Shown: positions 25,155 through 32,287 of the stretch, in pieces
Layout: the number at the start of each line of letters is the position of its first letter
Numbering within the stretch: position 1 is the stretch's first letter
NCBI RefSeq assembly: GCF_014651375.1
Contig: NZ_BMWT01000001.1
Span: 918,501 to 982,500 of the forward strand
Length of the DNA stretch: 64,000 nt
Reading direction: 5' to 3'
Source of the DNA: Tateyamaria omphalii
Lineage (GTDB): Bacteria > Pseudomonadota > Alphaproteobacteria > Rhodobacterales > Rhodobacteraceae
Translations under genes and position numbers: made by a program
Notes under the pieces: generated by a model
Seen by the model: the letters and a program-made list of their open reading frames with translations, nothing else
Database searches by the model: none
Told to the model about the DNA's origin: nothing

Positions 25155-26600
25155 ATGCGACGCCTGCGGAACGTGAAAATCGTGGCCACTCTCGGCCCGG
25201 CCTCCGACACCTATGAAACGATCCGGGCGTTGCACGAGGCAGGGGCGGATGTGTTCCGCTTGAACATGTCTCACGGTAGCCATGAAGAGATTGCCGAAAA
25301 ACACGCCATCATCCGGAAGGTGGAAGAAGATACAGGCTCCGCGATCGCCATTCTGGCCGACCTGCAGGGGCCGAAACTCCGAGTTGGCGTCTTTGCCGGT
25401 GACAGCGAAATGCTCGATGAGGGTGCAAAGTTTCGTCTGGACCTGAACGAAAAGGACGGTGACAGTAGCCGTGTTTGCCTGCCGCATCCGGAAATCTTCG
25501 AAGCGTTGGAAGTGGGTAAGACCCTGTTGGTCAACGATGGCAAAATCCGCTTGAAGGTCGAGGATTGTGGTCCCGACTTCGCCGATTGTGTCGTGGTTGC
25601 GGGTGGCGTGATCTCCAACCGCAAGGGCGTAAACGTTCCAGATGTTGAGCTGCCGCTGGCGGCGCTGTCCGAAAAGGACAAGGCGGATCTGGCATTCGTG
25701 GCTGATCTGGGTGTGGATTGGATCGCCCTCAGCTTTGTGCAGCGGGCAGCGGACGTTGAAGAAGCCAAGACTTTGATCAAGGGCCGCGCAGCGGTGCTGT
25801 CCAAGATCGAGAAGCCGAATGCCGTTGATCGGTTCGATCATATTCTGCAGGTCAGTGACGGGATTATGGTCGCGCGCGGCGATCTGGGTGTTGAGCTGCC
25901 GGTTCAGAACGTGCCGCCCATCCAGAAGCGTTTGGTGCGCAAGTGCCGCCATGCAGGAAAGCCGGTGATTGTGGCAACGCAGATGCTGGAAAGCATGATC
26001 GAAAGTCCCATGCCGACGCGCGCCGAAGTCAGTGATGTTGCTACAGCGATCTATGAAGGTGCGGATGCCGTCATGCTGAGTGCAGAAAGTGCTGCGGGCA
26101 GCTATCCGATCGAAGCGGTCACAACCATGGACCGGGTTGCAGCCGAGGTGGAACAGGACCCGACCTACACTCAGATCATCGAGGCCAGCCGGAGCGCCAG
26201 CCGTGCCTCCGTTGCCGATGGCATTGTGGCTGCGGCGCGCGAGATTGCAGAGACAACCGACATCAAGGCAATCTGCTGCTTCACCCAAAGCGGCACAACC
26301 GCTTTGCTGGTCGCGCGCGAACGGCCCCGTGTGCCGATCATTGCACTGACTCCGCTGGCGCGCACTGCGCGGCGCATGGCGCTGAGCTGGGGATGTAACT
26401 GCTACATCACGACAACGATGGAGCGTTTCAAGCAAGCAGTCGTCGGTGCAGCCCGTGCGGCGCGCGAAGGTGGCTTTGCCGGACCGGAAGATCAGATCGT
26501 CGTGACTGCCGGTGTCCCCTTCAACGTGCCCGGTACCACCAATATCCTGCGCGTTGCGCCATGTGATGAACGTTTGATTTACTCGACTGATCCGGAGTAA
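25155..26600 (+). CDS. pyk: Pyruvate kinase
   Basis: This enzyme has 481 residues from ATG 25155 (MRRLRNVKIVATLGPASD). Motifs: KIVATLGP and RLNMSHG at the N-terminus; LSKIEKP with the catalytic Lys; GIMVARGDLGVELP; and ATQMLESMIESPMPTRAEVSDVA, the segment that binds metal and substrate. It converts PEP and ADP to pyruvate and ATP. The frame stays open far upstream, but that part is antisense to the amidohydrolase. Confidence 0.96.
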   Translation: MRRLRNVKIVATLGPASDTYETIRALHEAGADVFRLNMSHGSHEEIAEKHAIIRKVEEDTGSAIAILADLQGPKLRVGVFAGDSEMLDEGAKFRLDLNEKDGDSSRVCLPHPEIFEALEVGKTLLVNDGKIRLKVEDCGPDFADCVVVAGGVISNRKGVNVPDVELPLAALSEKDKADLAFVADLGVDWIALSFVQRAADVEEAKTLIKGRAAVLSKIEKPNAVDRFDHILQVSDGIMVARGDLGVELPVQNVPPIQKRLVRKCRHAGKPVIVATQMLESMIESPMPTRAEVSDVATAIYEGADAVMLSAESAAGSYPIEAVTTMDRVAAEVEQDPTYTQIIEASRSASRASVADGIVAAAREIAETTDIKAICCFTQSGTTALLVARERPRVPIIALTPLARTARRMALSWGCNCYITTTMERFKQAVVGAARAAREGGFAGPEDQIVVTAGVPFNVPGTTNILRVAPCDERLIYSTDPE

Positions 26601-26627
26601 CGTGACCTGACTTAAGGTAAGGTCACG
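26601..26627 (+). other. Hairpin between pyk and the next gene
   Basis: CGTGACCT and AGGTCACG form a perfect 8-bp stem with an 11-base loop, starting one base after the pyk stop and ending three bases before the next ATG (26631). The loop and right arm contain the likely Shine-Dalgarno (AAGGTAAGG), so folding could dampen translation of the small membrane protein. No T-run follows. Confidence 0.45.
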
Positions 26628-26630
26628 TTC

Positions 26631-26852
26631 ATGAGCCCCGACTACTACTTGGTTTTTGGCATCCTGCTTGCAGGGTTTTCCATACCTTCGGTGCTTTCCG
26701 CCATCTCTGATCGACGCGCGCCGCGTGCGTCGGCCATCACGATCCTAATCGCTGGCGGCCTGATCCTGCTGGCCATTCAGACCAAACCGGGTGGCTACAG
26801 CATCGAAGAAATCCCCGATGTCTTTGTCCGTGTGATTGCCGCCTTCATATAA
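26631..26852 (+). CDS. Small membrane protein (73 residues)
   Basis: It has two hydrophobic segments ([22 protein letters not shown] and [18 protein letters not shown]) joined by a basic loop DRRAPRAS, and ends [11 protein letters not shown]. No family name was recognised, but the hairpin layout and good start context make it a real gene. It sits between pyk and the rpmI-rplT ribosomal genes. Confidence 0.7.
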   Translation: MSPDYYLVFGILLAGFSIPSVLSAISDRRAPRASAITILIAGGLILLAIQTKPGGYSIEEIPDVFVRVIAAFI

Positions 26853-26994
26853 TCGAACGCAAGGTCGGCATTGCACTGCAAACCCCCCTTGCCATGGGGT
26901 GTATCTGCCCCTATACGCCTCTTTCATTCCGCGCGTCCGGCCCAAGTGGCATGCCGAGTCGCGCATCTACCGCACTCAAACGATGGAGACGGAA

Positions 26995-27195
26995 ATGCCC
27001 AAGATGAAGACCAAGTCGAGCGCCAAGAAGCGCTTCAAGGTGACAGCGACCGGAAAGGTCATGTCAGGTCAAGCCGGCAAGCGCCACGGCATGATCAAAC
27101 GCACCCGTAAATTCATTCGTGACGCCCGTGGCACCACGACCCTGTCTGCCCCCGACGCGAAAATCGTCAAGGGCTTCATGCCCTACGACCGCTAA
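26995..27195 (+). CDS. rpmI: Ribosomal protein bL35
   Basis: A 66-residue basic protein starting [15 protein letters not shown], typical of bL35; an open frame extends upstream but is not coding. It forms an operon with rplT, 17 bases later. The usual upstream infC is absent, so the promoter probably lies in the 142 bases before it (26853-26994), where no clear consensus was picked out. Confidence 0.96.
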   Translation: MPKMKTKSSAKKRFKVTATGKVMSGQAGKRHGMIKRTRKFIRDARGTTTLSAPDAKIVKGFMPYDR

Positions 27196-27212
27196 GAAGA
27201 AGGAGCAGATAC

Positions 27213-27578
27213 ATGTCCCGCACCAAAGGTGGAACCGTCACCCACGCCCGTCACAAGAAGGTCATCAAGGCCGCCAAAGGTTACTATGGCCGCCGTAAGA
27301 GCACCTTCAAGGTCGCCCGTCAGGCCGTCGATAAGGCCAACCAGTACGCAACGCGTGACCGCCATAACCGTAAGCGCAATTTCCGCGCCTTGTGGATCCA
27401 ACGTATCAACGCGGCCGTCCGTGCCCATGACGAAGCACTGACATACTCGCGCTTCATCAACGGCCTGAACCTGGCTGGCATCGAAGTGGACCGTAAGGTG
27501 CTGGCCGATCTGGCCGTGAACGAGCCCGAGGCATTTGCTGCCATCGTGGATCAGGCCAAGGCCCAGCTAAACGCGTAA
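27213..27578 (+). CDS. rplT: Ribosomal protein bL20
   Basis: This protein of 121 residues has the conserved [26 protein letters not shown] start and the [14 protein letters not shown] core. It binds 23S rRNA and is needed early in 50S assembly; in other bacteria L20 also represses its own operon. AAGAAGGAG precedes the ATG. A T-rich terminator follows. Confidence 0.97.
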   Translation: MSRTKGGTVTHARHKKVIKAAKGYYGRRKSTFKVARQAVDKANQYATRDRHNRKRNFRALWIQRINAAVRAHDEALTYSRFINGLNLAGIEVDRKVLADLAVNEPEAFAAIVDQAKAQLNA

Positions 27579-27600
27579 GTACACGCGAGAATTGATTAAG

Positions 27601-27631
27601 GCCGTCCTCGCTTCGAGGGCGGTCTTTTTTT
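27601..27631 (+). terminator. Terminator of the rpmI-rplT operon
   Basis: GCCGTCCTCG pairs with CGAGGGCGGT (10 bp, two G-T pairs, 3-base loop), and a run of seven T residues follows from 27625. Confidence 0.9.
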
Positions 27632-27726
27632 GTGCGATATGATGCGTTTGGCCGCTGGTTTCGCTTGATCATGTGGTTCATAGGACGCACCATACTAGAT
27701 ATGCCGTTTGTCTGGGGGGACGACCA

Positions 27727-28164
27727 ATGAATTTGACGCGCCTTGTCTATTACTCACAGCGAAATCCGTCCGAAAGTATGGATGCGCAGGAATTGATTGC
27801 GACCTGCGAGCGCAACAACAAACGCCTGAACCTGACCGGCATGCTGCACTACAATGGCGATCACTTCCTGCAGGTGATCGAGGGTGGACGGGTCGAAGTA
27901 TCGGCTCTCTATCACCGGATCGCCCGTGACCCACGGCATAGTAACATCATTCTGCTGTCATGCACCGACGTGCGCGAACGCATGTTCCCAAACTGGTCCA
28001 TGGGTATGCATCAAGGCATGGATGACCGCGCGCGGGGCATCTACCTGCGCTACTTTTCTACGGATGATGTGAACCCCGAAACAGTGAACGTGGAGAGCCT
28101 GCTGGACGTGCTGCAGGACTTGTCGGTCGAGATGACCCCTCGGCTACGGGTCAGCAACGGTTAA
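27727..28164 (+). CDS. Stand-alone BLUF-domain blue-light sensor
   Basis: This 145-residue protein starts MNLTRLVYYSQRN. Flavin-site features of BLUF domains are present: the Tyr in RLVYYSQ, the Asn in NKRLNLTGML and the Gln in HFLQVIEG. The stretch NWSMGMH contains the Trp/Met region of the switch. BLUF binds FAD and changes its hydrogen bonding on blue light. There is no fused output domain, so it must signal through a partner. It converges with a small membrane protein with a 4-base overlap. Confidence 0.93.
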   Translation: MNLTRLVYYSQRNPSESMDAQELIATCERNNKRLNLTGMLHYNGDHFLQVIEGGRVEVSALYHRIARDPRHSNIILLSCTDVRERMFPNWSMGMHQGMDDRARGIYLRYFSTDDVNPETVNVESLLDVLQDLSVEMTPRLRVSNG

Positions 28165-28394
28165 CGGCGTAGCCGTCGCCGTTTGCGCGTCAGTGCGTTC
28201 TCGGCGGCCTTGGCACGATCCTCAGCGTTGTTTGCGCGGCGACGCCATTTGGCAGTCTCACCGGCCAGCAAAGCAATCCGCGTTGCATTCTCGCTGCGAT
28301 ACCGCTGACGGGCCATAGCAAACCCGATGGCAGCCGCCACGCCCATGAATGCAATTGCCAGAACGAATTGAATTATGAAGGTCGTGCTGATCAT
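28161..28394 (-). CDS. Small membrane-anchored basic coiled-coil protein
   Basis: A 77-residue protein: one N-terminal membrane helix (FIIQFVLAIAFMGVAAAIGFAMA), then a charged helix with RRRANNAEDRAKAAENAL and a very basic end KRRRLRR. Family not recognised. Its ATG overlaps the stop of the OmpA-like gene by 4 bases, so the two are co-translated and may act together at the cell envelope. Confidence 0.7.
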   Translation of the reverse strand: MISTTFIIQFVLAIAFMGVAAAIGFAMARQRYRSENATRIALLAGETAKWRRRANNAEDRAKAAENALTRKRRRLRR

Positions 28395-29188
28395 GGCTGT
28401 GCCTCTGCCCGCATGACCCGTATTTCAACGCGGCGGTTCAGGTCTGACGTGGTGTCACTGCCCTGTTCCAATGGCACCCGTGATCCAAAGCCGACAGCTT
28501 CCATCTGGCTGATGTCGATCCCATAGACTGCTATCGCATTGACGGTATTTTCGGCGCGCGCCCAGCTGAGTTGAAGGTTCGAAAGATCGTCGCCAGAGCT
28601 GTCCGAATGCCCCGCGACCTGAACCTGGGCCTGCGGACATGCATTGATGCGTTCGCCCAGTCGGCGCAATCGCGGTTGTGCCGTCGGATCAATGTCTGCA
28701 CTGCCCGGCTCAAACTGTAAAACAACACCTGAGATTTCAGATGTAAGGGTGGAAACGCAGTCCGTAATCTTTGTTGAACCAGCGGTTGCCTCAATAGGCG
28801 TGGCATTTACCTCACTAGTCGCCTCCCGAAGGGCAACAACCCAAGGCAGCTCGTCTGACCCCACGGGATTGGGCTTGAGTGTTCCGTCCTCCGCAGCCAC
28901 TGTTTCAGCCACGGCGGTTTCGGTTTGTGAAACCTCTGCGGCAGGTCGCGCCTTGGGTGCAGTGGTTTCAGCCACGGGGGATGCAACTGCCAGATCGGCG
29001 TTCTCAGCCACCGGCAAATTCATGGTGTACACTCCAACTCCTGCCATCACTGCAATCGCTGCAGTGCCGACAGTGGCCAAAGCCCAGATCGATCCGCCCT
29101 TTTGTGATGCCAACCTGTCTGCGCTTGCGAGCGTTAATCCGGCCGCTCTGAGCGTGCGAAGGTCTTGGCCTTTCATGCGTGTTTTCAT
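28391..29188 (-). CDS. OmpA-family protein with N-terminal membrane anchor
   Basis: About 265 residues. A cytoplasmic N-terminus is followed by one membrane helix (about 34-56), an Ala/Glu/Val-rich periplasmic linker, and a C-terminal OmpA-like domain (VVLQFEPGSADIDP, VAGHSDSSGDDLSNLQLSWARAENT, GFGSRVPL, NRRVEIRV) that binds peptidoglycan. It is anchored in the inner membrane rather than being a barrel. ATG 29188 with GGGGG upstream is preferred over the overlapping TTG. It overlaps the small basic coiled-coil gene downstream. Confidence 0.85.
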   Translation of the reverse strand: MKTRMKGQDLRTLRAAGLTLASADRLASQKGGSIWALATVGTAAIAVMAGVGVYTMNLPVAENADLAVASPVAETTAPKARPAAEVSQTETAVAETVAAEDGTLKPNPVGSDELPWVVALREATSEVNATPIEATAGSTKITDCVSTLTSEISGVVLQFEPGSADIDPTAQPRLRRLGERINACPQAQVQVAGHSDSSGDDLSNLQLSWARAENTVNAIAVYGIDISQMEAVGFGSRVPLEQGSDTTSDLNRRVEIRVMRAEAQP

Positions 29189-29209
29189 CAATTGTCCCCC
29201 CAGACAAAC

Positions 29210-29419
29210 TCACTGATAAAACGTAACCGACACACTGCTTTCGTTTGGTTCAAAATGGACCTGGATACCGAGAAGTGATGCGGTTTCGCGGATCATGGCC
29301 TCATTTTCGCTTAGGCTGACTTCGGATCGGCCATCGTCCAGAACAACGGTCAGCCCCAGCTCGCGCACACTGTGCTGCAGAACCGACTTCAGCCGGTGCG
29401 AATACATAATGGGTGCCAT
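29210..29419 (-). CDS. Hypothetical protein (69 residues)
   Basis: It begins MAPIMYSHRLKSVLQHSVRELGLTVVLDDGRSEVS and ends VHFEPNESSVSVTFYQ, a compact mixed alpha/beta pattern with no signal or membrane segment. It lies 21 bases upstream of the OmpA-like gene and probably shares its transcript. No family recognised. Confidence 0.55.
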   Translation of the reverse strand: MAPIMYSHRLKSVLQHSVRELGLTVVLDDGRSEVSLSENEAMIRETASLLGIQVHFEPNESSVSVTFYQ

Positions 29420-29602
29420 GAAGCTTCCTGAACGCCAGTCTATTCAATTTGATCCTGCGTACACCAGATGCAGTGTTCTGAAAAGAAGTTTGGGCTAAAT
29501 ATCGTATTATTGTGCACGCTATTGAGTGGCTTACACGCGTCTTGTCGGTGTTTGCCATCCCGCTGCGTTGTGGTAGCAGGGCACCGAATAAAGGAGCACG
29601 TC

Positions 29603-30676
29603 ATGGACGACCTCAAAGCCAAGTATTTGACACAGATCGCGGACGCGGCAAACGAGGCGTCTTTGGAAGACATTCGCATCGCGGCCGTTGGCAAAAAAGG
29701 CGAAGTCGCCCTGAAGATGCGCGAGCTGGGTAAAATGACGCCCGAGGAACGGCAAGTGGCCGGTCCCGCACTCAACGCGCTTAAGGATGAAATCAACAGT
29801 GCCATCTCGGCGAAAAAGGCCGCCCTTGCTGACGCTGCTCTGGACGAACGGCTGCGCTCCGAATGGCTGGACGTCACCCTGCCGACCCGCACCCAGCGCC
29901 GCGGTACGATCCACCCCATCAGTCAGGTCAGCGAAGAGGTTACGGCGATCTTTGCTGAAATTGGCTTCTCCGTCGCCGAAGGGCCGCGCATCGACACCGA
30001 TTGGTACAACTTCGACGCCCTGAACATCCCCGGACACCACCCCGCGCGGGCTGAGATGGACACGTTCTATATGCACCGGGCCGAGGGCGACAATCGTCCG
30101 CCCCATGTGCTGCGCACCCACACGTCCCCGGTACAGATCCGGTCGATGGAGGCCACAGGCGCCCCCACCCGCATCATCTGTCCCGGCGGTGTGTACCGTG
30201 CCGACTACGACCAGACGCATACGCCCATGTTCCACCAGGTCGAAGGCCTCGCCATCGACAAGGATATCTCGATGGCGAACCTGAAATGGGTGCTGGAAGA
30301 GTTCGTGAAATCTTATTTCGAGGTGGACGGGGTCGACCTGCGCTTCCGCGCCTCGCACTTCCCCTTCACCGAACCCTCGGCCGAAGTGGACATCCGTTGC
30401 TCCTGGGAAGGCGGCACGCTCAAAGTGGGCGAGGGCGACGATTGGCTCGAAATCCTAGGCTCCGGCATGGTGCACCCCAAGGTGCTGGAAGCGGGTGGGA
30501 TCGACCCCGCCGAATGGCAGGGCTTTGCCTTCGGCATGGGCATCGACCGGATCGCAATGCTGAAATACGGCGTTCCGGACTTGCGCGCGTTCTTTGACAG
30601 CGACCTGCGCTGGCTGCGCCACTATGGCTTTGCGGCACTGGACGTGCCGACATTGCATGGTGGTCTTAGCCGGTAG
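29603..30676 (+). CDS. pheS: Phenylalanyl-tRNA synthetase alpha subunit
   Basis: The product is 357 residues from ATG 29603, with AAGGAG 6 bases upstream. Class II synthetase motifs are visible: [50 protein letters not shown] and [13 protein letters not shown]. The N-terminal coiled coil (about 1-85) binds tRNA. It works as an alpha2beta2 enzyme with PheT, but two unrelated genes and 1.6 kb separate the two subunit genes here. Confidence 0.97.
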   Translation: MDDLKAKYLTQIADAANEASLEDIRIAAVGKKGEVALKMRELGKMTPEERQVAGPALNALKDEINSAISAKKAALADAALDERLRSEWLDVTLPTRTQRRGTIHPISQVSEEVTAIFAEIGFSVAEGPRIDTDWYNFDALNIPGHHPARAEMDTFYMHRAEGDNRPPHVLRTHTSPVQIRSMEATGAPTRIICPGGVYRADYDQTHTPMFHQVEGLAIDKDISMANLKWVLEEFVKSYFEVDGVDLRFRASHFPFTEPSAEVDIRCSWEGGTLKVGEGDDWLEILGSGMVHPKVLEAGGIDPAEWQGFAFGMGIDRIAMLKYGVPDLRAFFDSDLRWLRHYGFAALDVPTLHGGLSR

Positions 30677-30680
30677 TGCC

Positions 30681-31196
30681 ATGACCGCAAGTGAAAGCAT
30701 CTACGCGGATTTCGGTGGATTGATTAAGTTGTTGTCTGATTTGGGCCCGGTGATTGTCGCGTTGATGACGCTTTCGGTCACGCTCTATGTGGCAGGACTG
30801 TACAAAAACCAAAAAGCTATTGATCGAGAAACTGAGATCAAGAACCTTGCCAGACAGATATTCGTTGATGTTCTTTATCAAGCAGAGCAACTCCGCAACG
30901 GAGCGCTGGCAGGAAAGCCCCAAGTCTCAGATATTGAATTTGACACCTTGCTCAGAGATTTTGAGTTAAATCGAAGGAAGCTGTCAGTCCTGAGCGAAGA
31001 TGCTGTGTGTACCGCGATGAATGAGTACTACTACAACTGCTATCAAGGTAGGGAGTGGTTTGGCAGAGATGTGTTTCCTGAAGAAGAGCGGATGCACGCC
31101 GCAAAGATAGACAACGTCAATGCTGGCTATGATCACTTGACCACGGAAATGCAGAAATCCGTTTCTGCCTCTCACGATGTCAAAACGTTCAACTGA
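30681..31196 (+). CDS. Hypothetical membrane protein inserted after pheS
   Basis: A 171-residue protein starting MTASESIYADFGGLIKLL, four bases after pheS. One membrane helix (about 20-40, VIVALMTLSVTLYVAGLY) is followed by a soluble helical region rich in Glu, Asn and Tyr. Base and codon use is clearly more AT-rich than the flanking pheS and pheT, which suggests recent acquisition. No family recognised. Confidence 0.65.
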   Translation: MTASESIYADFGGLIKLLSDLGPVIVALMTLSVTLYVAGLYKNQKAIDRETEIKNLARQIFVDVLYQAEQLRNGALAGKPQVSDIEFDTLLRDFELNRRKLSVLSEDAVCTAMNEYYYNCYQGREWFGRDVFPEEERMHAAKIDNVNAGYDHLTTEMQKSVSASHDVKTFN

Positions 31197-31312
31197 GATT
31201 GTATGCCAACAGGTATTGATTGCTGTGGGCGCGCTAATGTTGTTGAGCCAGAAATTAACCCCCAATCGGCGCAATTCAGACCACGACAATGTGACGTGAC
31301 ATGCGGAGCGGA

Positions 31313-32152
31313 ATGGATAGCGTGCGGCGCATGACACGTCTTCTTGCTCTTCTCGCGCTCACCAGCGCGCTGCCTACCATCGCTGCTGCTCAGACCCAAC
31401 GCGACATATGCCATCTGGATGTGCCATGTGCCGTTGGCGACCGATCCTATCACGTCAAGGAACCGGACGGTTGGGATGGCACCAGTCCATTGCCTGTGCT
31501 GATCCACTTCCACGGCTGGCAACGGACCGGGGCTTTGCCCGTGCAGCACCAGCGTATCTCGGGTGCCACCCGGCGGCGTGGGGTGCTACTGATCGCGCCC
31601 AACGGCAATCGCAAGACCTGGGACATGTGGTCACCCGAAACCGAGGACGTGCAATTCGCAGCCGACGTGCTCGACGATGTGATCCGGCGCTATCCTGTCG
31701 ACACCGACAACATCTTTCTGTCCGGGTACTCTTACGGTTCCATAATGGCATGGCGGGTTGCCTGCGATCGGGGAACGGATATGAACGTGCGGGCCCTTTT
31801 GGGCATCTCGGGTACAATTAACCTATCCGAAGACTGTGCACAGGCCCCGCGTGAGGCGCGCCATGTCCACGGTCTCAACGACAACGTGCTTGATTTTCCC
31901 TACGGGGCAAATGGCGACACGACCTTTCCCGTATCGCTGTGGCGCGACCGGCTGGGTTGTACCGAGGCGCAAACCGATGGTGGTGACTGGTCTGCGGTTG
32001 AATTCCTGACCCTGTCGCGCACCGAATGGCAGGACTGTGCGGGCGGTATCAAAGTTGCGCTCGACACCCATCCGGGCGGGCACTTCATCCCCCATGGCTG
32101 GATTGCCCGGCAACTGGATGAGCTGTTGGACCGCACCCCGGTCTATCCCTGA
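31313..32152 (+). CDS. Secreted alpha/beta-hydrolase, polyhydroxybutyrate depolymerase/feruloyl-esterase-like
   Basis: About 279 residues. A signal peptide (MTRLLALLALTSALPTIAAAQ after a short basic lead) is followed by an LpqC-type hydrolase fold: VLIHFHGWQ oxyanion region, nucleophile elbow SGYSYGS, and probable catalytic His in HPGGHFIP. Such enzymes hydrolyse short polyhydroxyalkanoates or phenolic esters outside the cytoplasm. Start is ATG 31313 (GGAGCGGA upstream) or 31331. It lies between pheS and pheT. Confidence 0.78.
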   Translation: MDSVRRMTRLLALLALTSALPTIAAAQTQRDICHLDVPCAVGDRSYHVKEPDGWDGTSPLPVLIHFHGWQRTGALPVQHQRISGATRRRGVLLIAPNGNRKTWDMWSPETEDVQFAADVLDDVIRRYPVDTDNIFLSGYSYGSIMAWRVACDRGTDMNVRALLGISGTINLSEDCAQAPREARHVHGLNDNVLDFPYGANGDTTFPVSLWRDRLGCTEAQTDGGDWSAVEFLTLSRTEWQDCAGGIKVALDTHPGGHFIPHGWIARQLDELLDRTPVYP

Positions 32153-32159
32153 CCAGCGG

Positions 32160-32222
32160 GGCGGACGACACGTCCGCCTTACAAACCACACACCGCAAGG
32201 CGCAGGGGCTCTGCGCCCCTCC
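32160..32222. repeat. Palindromic repeat cluster upstream of pheT
   Basis: It contains GGCGGACGACACGTCCGCC, a third copy of the palindrome at 23252-23320, with the same TTAC tail. An AGGGGC-N5-GCCCCT hairpin follows, related to the GGGGGCTCTGCCCCC hairpin at 48908. It probably ends or processes transcripts coming from the esterase gene. The bases between it and pheT contain the pheT Shine-Dalgarno (GGGGA). Confidence 0.65.
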
Positions 32223-32287
32223 TTTGCTTGCACCTTGGCCCGATCTTTGCCATTGCAGGCTCGTATTGGAATGCAGGGGACGCTCCC

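Noticed and set aside
26853-26994. infC or another gene just upstream of rpmI
   Set aside because: The open frame into rpmI has no coding character before the bL35 start and encodes no IF3 motif.
29420-29602. Leader peptide attenuator for pheS
   Set aside because: No short Phe-rich frame with paired hairpins and T-run was found in the 183 bases.
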